NCBI RefSeq assembly: GCF_007990265.1
Contig: NZ_BJWH01000004.1
Location: forward strand, 186,001 to 250,000
Direction of reading: 5' to 3'
Origin: Cellulomonas terrae
GTDB lineage: Bacteria > Actinomycetota > Actinomycetes > Actinomycetales > Cellulomonadaceae
DNA length: 64,000 nt
Shown here: positions 33,940-42,303 of the stretch, in pieces
Layout of the letters: every line of letters begins with the position of its first letter
Position numbering within the stretch: position 1 is the first letter of the stretch
Position numbers and translations under genes: made by a program
Notes under the pieces: generated by a model
Told to the model about the DNA's origin: nothing
What the model saw: the letters and a program-made list of their open reading frames with translations, nothing else
Database searches by the model: none

Positions 33940-35253
33940 ATGAAGAAGACACGCACGCTCGGCGCGCTGGGCGCCGTCCTGTCGCTCAGCCTCGCCCTCG
34001 CAGCCTGCAGCGGCGGAGACGGTGGCTCGGGCTCGGACGAGACGAGTGACGGAGGCTCCGGCGGCAACACCCTGACGGTCTGGGCCTGGGACCCGGCGTT
34101 CAACATCTACGCCCTCGAGGAGGCCGAGAAGGTCTTCCAGGCCGACAACCCGGACTTCGAGCTCGAGATCGTCGAGACGCCGTGGGAGGACGTGCAGACC
34201 AAGCTGACCACGCTCGCCCAGTCCGGTGAGACCGACCAGCTGCCCGACATCTTCCTCATGCAGAACAACGCGTTCCAGAAGAACGTCATCAACTACCCGG
34301 ACATCTTCGCCGACTTCGCCGACTCCGACGTGGACTTCAGCGAGTTCCCCGAGTCCGTGGTGGCCTACTCCACGTACGAGGACGTCAACTACGGGGTGCC
34401 GTTCGACAACGGGACCGCGATCGGCGCGTACCGGACGGACATCCTCGAGCAGGCCGGCTACACGGTCGACGACTTCACCGACATCACGTGGGACGAGTTC
34501 CTCACCATCGGCAAGGACGTGCTGGCCAAGACGGGCAAGCCGCTCCTCACGGGCCAGGCCGGCTCGGCCGACACGATCATGATGATGCTGCAGAGCGCCG
34601 GCGCGAGCCTGTTCGACGACGAGGGCAAGCCGACCATCACCGACAACGACGCCCTGCTGGCCGCCATCGACATGTACGGCCAGCTCGTCGAGGCCGGCGT
34701 CTTCGTCGAGGTGAACTCGTGGGACGAGTACATCAACACGATCGTCAACTCGAACACGGCCGGTGTCGTCAACGGCGTGTGGATCTCCGGCTCCATCCAG
34801 TCGGCAGCCGACCAGTCCGGCATGTGGGCCGTCACCAACGTCCCGAAGCTCGACGGTGTCGACGGTGCGACCAACTACACCGCGAACGGCGGCTCGTCGT
34901 GGGCGATCACCCCGAACGGGAACGAGGCGCTCGCCGCCGACTTCCTGAACGCCACGTTCGCCGGCTCGACCGAGTTCTACGACACGATCCTCCCGGCCTC
35001 CGGCGCGCTCGCCAACTGGCTCCCGGCGGGTGAGTCGGACGTCTACGGCGAGCCGCAGGAGTTCTTCGGCGGGCAGCCGATCTACGCCGACGTCCTGACA
35101 TTCGCCGCGGAGGTGCCCAGCAACAACACGGGCGCCTACTACTACGAGGGGCGCGACGCCGTGAGCGTCGCCATCACCAACATCCTCAACGGTGCGGACC
35201 CGGCCACCGCGCTCGAGGAGGCGCAGCAGACCGTCGAGTTCGCCATGGGGTGA
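33940..35253 (+). CDS. CUT1 sugar ABC transporter substrate-binding lipoprotein
   Basis: A 437-residue SBP_bac_1 lipoprotein: lipobox LALAAC with Cys23, a Ser/Gly linker, then the mature binding domain (TLTVWAWDPAFNIYALEEAEK at the front). It captures oligosaccharides at the membrane; context says galacto-oligosaccharides from GH53 action. A strong hairpin follows, then two permeases. No ATPase gene is in the operon, so a shared MsiK/MsmX-type ATPase encoded elsewhere is expected. Confidence 0.92.
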   Translation: MKKTRTLGALGAVLSLSLALAACSGGDGGSGSDETSDGGSGGNTLTVWAWDPAFNIYALEEAEKVFQADNPDFELEIVETPWEDVQTKLTTLAQSGETDQLPDIFLMQNNAFQKNVINYPDIFADFADSDVDFSEFPESVVAYSTYEDVNYGVPFDNGTAIGAYRTDILEQAGYTVDDFTDITWDEFLTIGKDVLAKTGKPLLTGQAGSADTIMMMLQSAGASLFDDEGKPTITDNDALLAAIDMYGQLVEAGVFVEVNSWDEYINTIVNSNTAGVVNGVWISGSIQSAADQSGMWAVTNVPKLDGVDGATNYTANGGSSWAITPNGNEALAADFLNATFAGSTEFYDTILPASGALANWLPAGESDVYGEPQEFFGGQPIYADVLTFAAEVPSNNTGAYYYEGRDAVSVAITNILNGADPATALEEAQQTVEFAMG

Positions 35254-35260
35254 CCCCCGG

Positions 35261-35297
35261 GCGGGCGGCGGAGTCGGTCCATGGCTCCGCCGCCCGC
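35261..35297 (+). terminator. Intercistronic hairpin after the binding-protein gene
   Basis: A perfect 13-bp stem (GCGGGCGGCGGAG / CTCCGCCGCCCGC) with an 11-base loop, 7 bp after the stop. Such elements usually stabilise the upstream mRNA or cause partial termination, giving excess binding protein over permeases. Confidence 0.65.
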
Positions 35298-35342
35298 TTC
35301 CCCGCCCCAGTCCGTCACCGGCGAAGAAGAGGTGAGCTGATC

Positions 35343-36317
35343 GTGTCTGCTCCCACCGCACCAACCGAGGACCGCGCGTCGAGCGCACCCCCCGACGGGA
35401 CGAAGCAGTCCCCCGACCGTTCGAAGCGGGTACCCCTGTCGGCGATCGCGCGCCGCCGCAGCCTGACGGGGTGGGCGTTCATCATCCCCGCCGCAGCACT
35501 CATCGTGCTGGTCAACTTCTGGCCGATGATCCAGGCGCTGTTCCTGTCGCTGCAGACCGGACGCGGGACCCGGCTGACCTGGGCCGAGCCGTTGTGGTTG
35601 AACTACCAGCGGCTGTTCGAGGACGAGACGTTCCGGCTGACGATGAGCACGACGTTCATCTACCTGATCGTCCAGGTGCCGATCATGCTCATCCTCGCCA
35701 TGGTGCTCGCGAACCTGCTCAACGCGCCGTGGCTGAGGTTCAAGGGATTCTGGCGGACGGCGATCTTCCTGCCGTGCGCGGTGGGTCTGGTGTCCTACGC
35801 GCTGGTGTTCCGGCAGATCTTCGCGACGGACGGCCTGGCCAACGACCTGCTCATCAAGTTCGGACTGCTGGACGACAACGTCAACTGGCTCGGCCAGACG
35901 GGTACCGCACGGATGGTGATCATCCTCGGCCTGCTGTGGCGGTGGACCGGTTACAACATGATCTTCTTCCTGGCCGCGCTGCAGAACATCGACCGGTCGA
36001 CCCTGGAGGCTGCCCGCGTCGACGGTGCGAACGGGTTCAAGACCTTCTGGTACGTGACCATGCCGCAGCTCAAGCCCATCATCCTGCTCTGCGCGATCCT
36101 GTCGACCAACGGGACGCTGCAGATGTTCGACGAGTCGTTCAACCTCACCAACGGTGGGCCTGGCAACACGACGATGACGGTGTCGCACTACCTGTACAAC
36201 GTCTCGTTCCGCAACAGCCCGAACTTCGGGTACGCGGCTGCCATCTCCTACGCGATCCTCATCATCGTGGCCGTGCTGGCCGCCATTCAAATGAAGGTGG
36301 GCGACAAGCGTGACTAA
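35343..36317 (+). CDS. Sugar ABC transporter permease (MalF-type)
   Basis: A 324-residue inner-membrane permease with a charged, disordered N-terminal 35 residues and six membrane spans. The EAA loop EAARVDGANGFKTFWYVTMP contacts the ATPase. GTG 35343 is chosen because it follows AAGAGG and gives the normal N-terminus; the frame is open upstream. Overlaps the second permease by 8 bases. Confidence 0.93.
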   Translation: MSAPTAPTEDRASSAPPDGTKQSPDRSKRVPLSAIARRRSLTGWAFIIPAAALIVLVNFWPMIQALFLSLQTGRGTRLTWAEPLWLNYQRLFEDETFRLTMSTTFIYLIVQVPIMLILAMVLANLLNAPWLRFKGFWRTAIFLPCAVGLVSYALVFRQIFATDGLANDLLIKFGLLDDNVNWLGQTGTARMVIILGLLWRWTGYNMIFFLAALQNIDRSTLEAARVDGANGFKTFWYVTMPQLKPIILLCAILSTNGTLQMFDESFNLTNGGPGNTTMTVSHYLYNVSFRNSPNFGYAAAISYAILIIVAVLAAIQMKVGDKRD

Positions 36318-37122
36318 GACACAGCTTCGCCGGATCCCCGCATACGCGTTCCTGTCGCTCGCCGTCTTCCTGTCGGTCTTCCCGCTCTACTTCATGGCCG
36401 TCTCGGCGACGAACACGAGCAACGAGGTCGTCGCGTCGAAGCTGCTGCCGGGCAGCCATCTCGTCGAGAACTTCCAGACGCTCGTCGACTCCCAGCCCCT
36501 GTGGTCGGCGCTGTACCACTCGTCGGTCAACGCCATCCTGACGACCCTGCTCGCCCTGATCCTGTGCTCGATCGCGGGATACGCGTTCGAGATCTACCAC
36601 TCGCGGGCGAAGGACGCCGTCATGGGCATCCTTCTCCTCGCGATCATGATCCCGTTCGCGGCGACGATGATCCCGTTGTTCCGGCTCTTCGCGCAGCTGG
36701 GGATGGTGAACTCGACGTTCGCCGTCATCGTGCCCCTGATTGCGACGCCGTTCCTGATCCTGCTGTTCCGGCAGGCCTCGCGGACGTTCCCGCACGAGAT
36801 CATCGAGGCGGCCCGCCTCGACGGACTGGGCGAGGTGAGCATCTTCTCGCGCATCTACCTGCCGACGATGAAGCCCACGCTCGCTGCCGCGGGCGTCATC
36901 ACGTTCCTGTTCTCGTGGAACAACTTCCTGTGGCCGAAGGTGATCCTCGTCGACAACGCCTACCAGACCCTGCCCATGCTGCTCTCGAACATGCGCGCCG
37001 GGTACGTCACCGACTACGGGAGCCTCATGCTCGCGGTGTTCATCGTCTCGGTGCCGACGATGGTCGTCTTCCTCCTGCTGCAGCGCCACTTCGCCGAGGG
37101 AGTCACGGGGGCCATCAAGTGA
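36310..37122 (+). CDS. Sugar ABC transporter permease (MalG-type)
   Basis: A 270-residue permease with six spans and the EAA loop EAARLDGLGEVSIFSRIYLP. GTG start lies inside the end of the first permease gene, and its stop overlaps the GTG of the GH2 gene (GTGA), so importer and hydrolases are one translationally coupled unit. It forms the membrane channel with the 35343 gene product. Confidence 0.93.
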   Translation: MTKTQLRRIPAYAFLSLAVFLSVFPLYFMAVSATNTSNEVVASKLLPGSHLVENFQTLVDSQPLWSALYHSSVNAILTTLLALILCSIAGYAFEIYHSRAKDAVMGILLLAIMIPFAATMIPLFRLFAQLGMVNSTFAVIVPLIATPFLILLFRQASRTFPHEIIEAARLDGLGEVSIFSRIYLPTMKPTLAAAGVITFLFSWNNFLWPKVILVDNAYQTLPMLLSNMRAGYVTDYGSLMLAVFIVSVPTMVVFLLLQRHFAEGVTGAIK

Positions 37123-40100
37123 CCTTCGACCTCGACCGGATCGCTGACCCTGCCTTCGTCCGGGAGAACCGGCTCGACGCGCACTCCGACCACCGGTGGT
37201 TCGCCTCCGCGCAGGAGGCGGAGACCGGGACGAGCTCCTTCGAGCAGTCGCTCAACGGGCTGTGGAAGCTGCACTACGCGAAGAGCCCCGCCCTCGTCGT
37301 CCCCGGCTTCGAGCGGGTGGACACCGACGACTCGGGCTGGGACGACGTGCCGGTGCCGGCCCACGTCCAGCTGCTCGGCTACGACCGCCCGCAGTACACC
37401 AACGTGCAGTACCCGTGGGACGGCTACGAGCAGCTCGAGGCCGGGCAGGTCCCGCAGCGGTACAACCCCGTGGCGACCTACCGCAGGACGTTCACCCTCG
37501 AGCACCCGCTCGAGCCCGGCGAGCGGCTGAGCGTGAGCTTCCACGGTGCGGAGAGCACCGTCGCCGTGTGGCTGAACGGCACCTACGTCGGATACGGGAC
37601 GGACTCGTTCACCCCGTCGGAGTTCGACCTCACCGACCTCGTGGTCGACGGGGAGAACCTCGTCGTGGCGCAGGTGGTCCGGTGGAGCGCCGGGTCGTGG
37701 ATCGAGGACCAGGACTTCTTCAGGTTCTCGGGCCTGTTCCGGGACGTCGTCCTGTACCGCCGGCCCGCCGTGCACGTGGAGGACGTGCGGGTGGTGACCG
37801 ACGTCGCCGACGACCTCTCCGAGGCGACGGTGCGCGTGCGCGTCGTCCTGGCCGGCGACGGCCGGGTGGACGCGAGGGTCGCCGGTGCCGGACCGCTCAC
37901 GGGCGACGACGAGCTCGTCGTCCGCATCGAGGGCCCGCGGCTGTGGAGCGCGGAGGACCCCTACCTGTACGACCTCACGCTCGACGTGCACGACGCGTCG
38001 GGCCGCCTGACCGAGCACGTCCCTGTGCGCGTGGGAGTGCGACGGTTCGGCATCGAGGACGGTCTGCTGAAGGTCAACGGGTCCCGTGTGGTCTTCAATG
38101 GCGTCAACCGGCACGACTTCGGCCTCCAGGGTCGCGTCATGACCCGGGAGCAGACCGAGGCCGACATCCGCCTCATGAAGCGGCTGAACATCAATGCCGT
38201 GCGGACCAGCCACTACCCGAACAACTCGTACTTCTACGAGCTGTGCGACGAGTACGGCCTCTACGTCATCGACGAGATGAACCTCGAGTCGCACGGGATG
38301 TGGGACCTGATCAGGTTCGCGGGGGCCGGGACCGACGTGGCGCTGCCCGGGGACCGTCCCGAGTGGCTGCCCGCCCTGCTCGACCGCGCCGCGAGCATGC
38401 TGGAGCGGGACAAGAACCACCCCAGCGTCGTCCTGTGGTCGTGCGGCAACGAGTCGTTCGGCGGGACGGGCATCCTGGAGGTCGCCGAGTACTTCCGCCG
38501 CCGGGACTCGCGGCCGGTGCACTACGAGGGCGTCCACTGGGACCCGCGGCACCCGCAGACGACCGACGTCGTCTCGCGGATGTACGCACCGGCCGCCGAG
38601 ATCGAGGAGTTTCTCGCGACGCACCGCGACAAGCCCTACGTCCTGTGCGAGTACGCCCACGCGATGGGCAACTCGTTCGGGGCGGTCCACAAGTACGTCG
38701 ACCTCGCCTACCGCGAGCCGCTGTTCCAGGGCGGGTTCATCTGGGACTTCGCGGACCAGGCGCTGCGGCGCACCGACCCCGCCGGCCGCGAGTACTTCGG
38801 CTACGGCGGCGACTTCGGTGACGCGCCGCACGACTCGGACTTCAGCGGCAACGGGATCGTCTTCGCCGATCGCTCGCTCAAGCCGCTCGCCCAGGAGGTG
38901 CGCTACCTCTACCAGGGCTACCGGCTCTCGGTGGGCAGCGACAAGGTCACGGTCGAGAACCGGCACCTGGCGACGTCCTCGTCGGCGCACGAGTGCGTGG
39001 TGACCGTCGCCCGGGAGGGCAGGGTGCTCCAGGAGGCGGTGCTCGAGACCGACGTCGCCCCCGGGGCGTCGCAGGTCTACGCGCTCCCGGTCACGGTGCC
39101 GTCCGCGTCCGGCGAGTACACGGTCGACGTGTCCTTCCGGCTGCGTCGCAGCACCCGCTGGGCGGCGGCCGGGCACGAGGTCGCCCACGAGCAGACCGTC
39201 GTGGTCGTGCCGGCCACGGCGCCGGCCCGGCGGGTCGCTCTGCCGGAGGTCGTCGCAGGCATCCACAACGTGGGTGTGCGAGGGCGGCACTTCACCGCCC
39301 TCTTCTCCCGGCTGCACGGGGGGCTCGTCTCGTACCGCTACGGGCTGACGCACGACGGTGGCCGTGAGCTGCTGCGGTCCGTGCCCCGACCGTCGTTCTG
39401 GCACGCACCCACCTCCAACGAGCGTGGGTGGGGCGCTCCGGCGCTGGACGGGGCGTGGCTGGTCGCCAGCCGGTACGCGACGGCCGTCCGGGGCGCCGAC
39501 CATCCCGCCGTCGAGCAGACGGACTCGGGGGTCCTCGTGAGCTTCCGGTACGAGCTGCCCACCGCACCCGTCGGGGAGTGCGAGCTCTCCTACCTCGTGG
39601 ACGGTGACGGTCGGGTCGAGGTGACACTCACGGTGCGACCCGGTGCAGGGCTGTCGGACATGCCCGAGCTCGGTCTCCTCCTGGCGACCGACCACGCGTT
39701 CCACCGCCTGCGCTGGTACGGGGACGGGCCCGAGGAGTCCTACGTCGACCGCCGGGCAGGTGCGCGGCTGGGGGTGTGGGAGGCCGACGTCCGGACGTCG
39801 CTCACGCCCTACCTGCGTCCGCAGGAGGCGGGCAGCCGCACCGGCGTGCGCTGGGCGACCGTGACGGACGAGCGGGGGGCGGGTCTGCGGTTGGAGTCGG
39901 CGGAGGGCATGGAGCTGTCGGCCCTGCCGTGGACGCCGTTCGAGATCGAGAACGCCGCCCACCACACCGAGCTGCCGCCGATCTACCAGACGGTCCTGCG
40001 ACCCGCGCTCCAGCGTCGCGGGGTCGGTGGCGACGACTCCTGGGGTGCGCAGACGCATCCCGAGTACCGACTGCCCACCGAGACCGAGCTCACGTTCCGG

Positions 40101-40124
40101 TTCGCCTTCCGCGGGCTCCTCTAG
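37119..40124 (+). CDS. GH2 beta-galactosidase (LacZ-like)
   Basis: A 1001-residue cytoplasmic enzyme, no signal peptide, with the five-domain LacZ layout: jelly roll (PQYTNVQYPWDG), Ig-like domain, TIM barrel (about 330-600), Ig and the C-terminal beta-sandwich. Acid/base Glu445 is in WSCGNES and nucleophile Glu511 in LCEYAHAMGNS. It hydrolyses terminal beta-galactosides, here most likely imported galactan fragments. GTG 37119 overlaps the permease stop; the open frame upstream is a shadow of the permease. Confidence 0.94.
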   Translation: MTFDLDRIADPAFVRENRLDAHSDHRWFASAQEAETGTSSFEQSLNGLWKLHYAKSPALVVPGFERVDTDDSGWDDVPVPAHVQLLGYDRPQYTNVQYPWDGYEQLEAGQVPQRYNPVATYRRTFTLEHPLEPGERLSVSFHGAESTVAVWLNGTYVGYGTDSFTPSEFDLTDLVVDGENLVVAQVVRWSAGSWIEDQDFFRFSGLFRDVVLYRRPAVHVEDVRVVTDVADDLSEATVRVRVVLAGDGRVDARVAGAGPLTGDDELVVRIEGPRLWSAEDPYLYDLTLDVHDASGRLTEHVPVRVGVRRFGIEDGLLKVNGSRVVFNGVNRHDFGLQGRVMTREQTEADIRLMKRLNINAVRTSHYPNNSYFYELCDEYGLYVIDEMNLESHGMWDLIRFAGAGTDVALPGDRPEWLPALLDRAASMLERDKNHPSVVLWSCGNESFGGTGILEVAEYFRRRDSRPVHYEGVHWDPRHPQTTDVVSRMYAPAAEIEEFLATHRDKPYVLCEYAHAMGNSFGAVHKYVDLAYREPLFQGGFIWDFADQALRRTDPAGREYFGYGGDFGDAPHDSDFSGNGIVFADRSLKPLAQEVRYLYQGYRLSVGSDKVTVENRHLATSSSAHECVVTVAREGRVLQEAVLETDVAPGASQVYALPVTVPSASGEYTVDVSFRLRRSTRWAAAGHEVAHEQTVVVVPATAPARRVALPEVVAGIHNVGVRGRHFTALFSRLHGGLVSYRYGLTHDGGRELLRSVPRPSFWHAPTSNERGWGAPALDGAWLVASRYATAVRGADHPAVEQTDSGVLVSFRYELPTAPVGECELSYLVDGDGRVEVTLTVRPGAGLSDMPELGLLLATDHAFHRLRWYGDGPEESYVDRRAGARLGVWEADVRTSLTPYLRPQEAGSRTGVRWATVTDERGAGLRLESAEGMELSALPWTPFEIENAAHHTELPPIYQTVLRPALQRRGVGGDDSWGAQTHPEYRLPTETELTFRFAFRGLL

Positions 40125-40179
40125 CCGGTTCCCCCTGCCTGAACCCGGGCGCAGTCCTCACCACCACGGAGCGACCACC

Positions 40180-42303
40180 ATGGCAGTGCAGCACGACCGA
40201 GTGCGCTTCGGCGCGGCGTACTACTACGAGTACGCCGGTCCGGGACAGGACCCGCGGCCGGAGACGCTGGAGCGTGACCTCGACCTCATGCAGGCCGCGG
40301 GGTTCTCGGTGATCCGCGTGGGGGAGTCGGTCTGGTCCACGTGGGAGCCGGACGAGGGCAGGTTCGAGCTGGACTGGCTCGAGCCCGTCCTCGACGGGGC
40401 GCTGGCCCGGGGGATCGACGTCGTGATCGGCACCCCGACCTACGCGGTGCCGATGTGGCTCGTGCGGCGGTACCCGGAGGTCGCGGGCGAGGACCGCACG
40501 GGCCGGCCGATGGGCTGGGGCGCCCGGCAGGAGGCCGACTTCACGCACCCCGTGTTCCGGTTCCACGCCGACCGGGTCCTGCGCAGGATCGTCGAGCACT
40601 ACCGCGACCACCCCGCCGTGATCGGCTTCCAGGTCGACAACGAGCCCGGGGAGCACCTCCTGCACAACCACGGGGTGTTCCAGCGGTTCGTCGACCACCT
40701 CCGGCACACGTACGGCGACGTCGAGACCCTGAACCGCGAGTGGGGGCTCGTCTACTGGTCGCACCGGCTGTCCACGTGGGCGGACCTGTGGACCCCGGAC
40801 GGCAACGCCCAGCCGCAGTACGACCTCGCCTGGCGCGAGTTCCAGGCGACCCTGACCACCGAGCTGATCGACTGGCAGGCCCGCACGGTGCGCGAGCTCG
40901 CCCGGTCGGACCAGTTCGTCACCACCTGCATCTCCTACGAGCGCCCGGCCCTCGAGGACGCCGATCTCGCCTCCGTCCTCGACGTCACGAGCGGGAACCC
41001 CTACTACCGCATGCAGGACGGGCTCGCGCACCCCAGCGCCGCCGTCGTGCCGCAGTACTGGACGACCACCGGCACCTGGGCGCTGTTCCAGGTCGCGGAC
41101 GTGATGTTCTCGAGCCGCGGCGAGCCGTTCCTGGTGACCGAGACGGACGCCTCCGCGATCGGTGGGCCGAGCACGAACTACCCGGCCTACCCGGGGCAGT
41201 GGCGTCAGGCTGCCTGGGCGCTGGTCGCGCGGGGCGCGCGGATGGTCGAGTACTGGCACTGGCACACGCTGCACTACGGCGCCGAGACCTACTGGGGCGG
41301 CGTGCTGCCGCACAGCGGGCGCCCGGGTCGCGCCTACGCGGAGATCGCCCGCCTGGGTGCCGAGCTCGCCCGCGCGGGCGGTGCGATCGCCGATGCGACG
41401 CCCGACGCCGACATCGCGATCCTGAGCTCGACGAAGGCGCGGTTCGCGCTCGCGGCCCAGCCGCCGCTGCAGCTCGCCGACGGCAGCGGGGACCGCGACA
41501 GCTACCCGAGGATCGTCGCGGCCTTCTACCGGGGCGCGTTCGACGCCGGGCTCCAGGCGCGCGTGGTGCGCCCGCGCCACCTCTTCGACGAGGAGCCGGC
41601 GGACGCCGCCCGCACGCACCCGGTCCTCGTGGCGGCGGGCTACTATCCGGCCTCCGACCGCGACCTCGACTGGCTCCGCCGGTACGCCGAGTCCGGCGGG
41701 CACCTGGTCGTCGGGCCGCGGACGGGATATGCGGACGACGAGGCCCGCGCTCGGGCGGAGATCCAGCCCGCACGGCTGTCCGGGCCGGCCGGTGCCTGGT
41801 ACGACGAGTTCGCCAACCTCGACGAGCCGGTCCCGGTGCGCGGGTCCGCCGAGCTCCCGCTCGACGAGGGCGCGGCAGCGACGGGCTGGGCCGAGTGCCT
41901 CGTCGCGGACGGCGCCGACGTCCTCGCCACCTACGACCACCCGCACCTGGGCGCCTGGGCGGCGGTCACCACGCGGGCGTACGGCACCGGTCGGGTGACG
42001 GTCGTCGGCACGGTGCCGGACCTGACGCTCGCGCGCAGCCTCGCGCGCTGGTTGGTGCCGACCCCGCTCGCCGGCTGGTCCGACCTGCCCCCGAGCGTCA
42101 CCGTGCACAGCTCGACCCGACCCGACGGCGCGCGCGTGCACGTCGTCCACAACTGGTCCTGGGAGGCCACCATGGTCATCGTTCCTACCGACCTCGACGT
42201 CGTCGCGGCGCCGCACGGGTCCTCGCCGACCCCGACCCGGTTCACCGGGGGCGACACCGTCACCCTCGGCGCGTGGGACGTGCTCGTGGCGGTGGCCCGG
42301 TGA
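40180..42303 (+). CDS. GH42 beta-galactosidase, first copy
   Basis: A 707-residue GH42 enzyme: TIM barrel with acid/base Glu155 (QVDNEPGEH) and nucleophile Glu321 (LVTETDASA), trimerisation domain (about 400-630) and a C-terminal beta domain. It lacks the Cys cluster found in the second copy. GH42 enzymes prefer short beta-1,4- and beta-1,3-galactosides, fitting galactobiose and galactotriose. ATG 40180 follows CGGAGCGACCACC; 55 bp after the GH2 gene. Its stop is coupled to the next GTG. Confidence 0.92.
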   Translation: MAVQHDRVRFGAAYYYEYAGPGQDPRPETLERDLDLMQAAGFSVIRVGESVWSTWEPDEGRFELDWLEPVLDGALARGIDVVIGTPTYAVPMWLVRRYPEVAGEDRTGRPMGWGARQEADFTHPVFRFHADRVLRRIVEHYRDHPAVIGFQVDNEPGEHLLHNHGVFQRFVDHLRHTYGDVETLNREWGLVYWSHRLSTWADLWTPDGNAQPQYDLAWREFQATLTTELIDWQARTVRELARSDQFVTTCISYERPALEDADLASVLDVTSGNPYYRMQDGLAHPSAAVVPQYWTTTGTWALFQVADVMFSSRGEPFLVTETDASAIGGPSTNYPAYPGQWRQAAWALVARGARMVEYWHWHTLHYGAETYWGGVLPHSGRPGRAYAEIARLGAELARAGGAIADATPDADIAILSSTKARFALAAQPPLQLADGSGDRDSYPRIVAAFYRGAFDAGLQARVVRPRHLFDEEPADAARTHPVLVAAGYYPASDRDLDWLRRYAESGGHLVVGPRTGYADDEARARAEIQPARLSGPAGAWYDEFANLDEPVPVRGSAELPLDEGAAATGWAECLVADGADVLATYDHPHLGAWAAVTTRAYGTGRVTVVGTVPDLTLARSLARWLVPTPLAGWSDLPPSVTVHSSTRPDGARVHVVHNWSWEATMVIVPTDLDVVAAPHGSSPTPTRFTGGDTVTLGAWDVLVAVAR

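Noticed and set aside
37014..40058. A ~1000-codon minus-strand frame opposite the GH2 gene
   Set aside because: A shadow: composition is His/Arg/Val/Gly-biased without any motif, while the plus strand has both GH2 catalytic glutamates.
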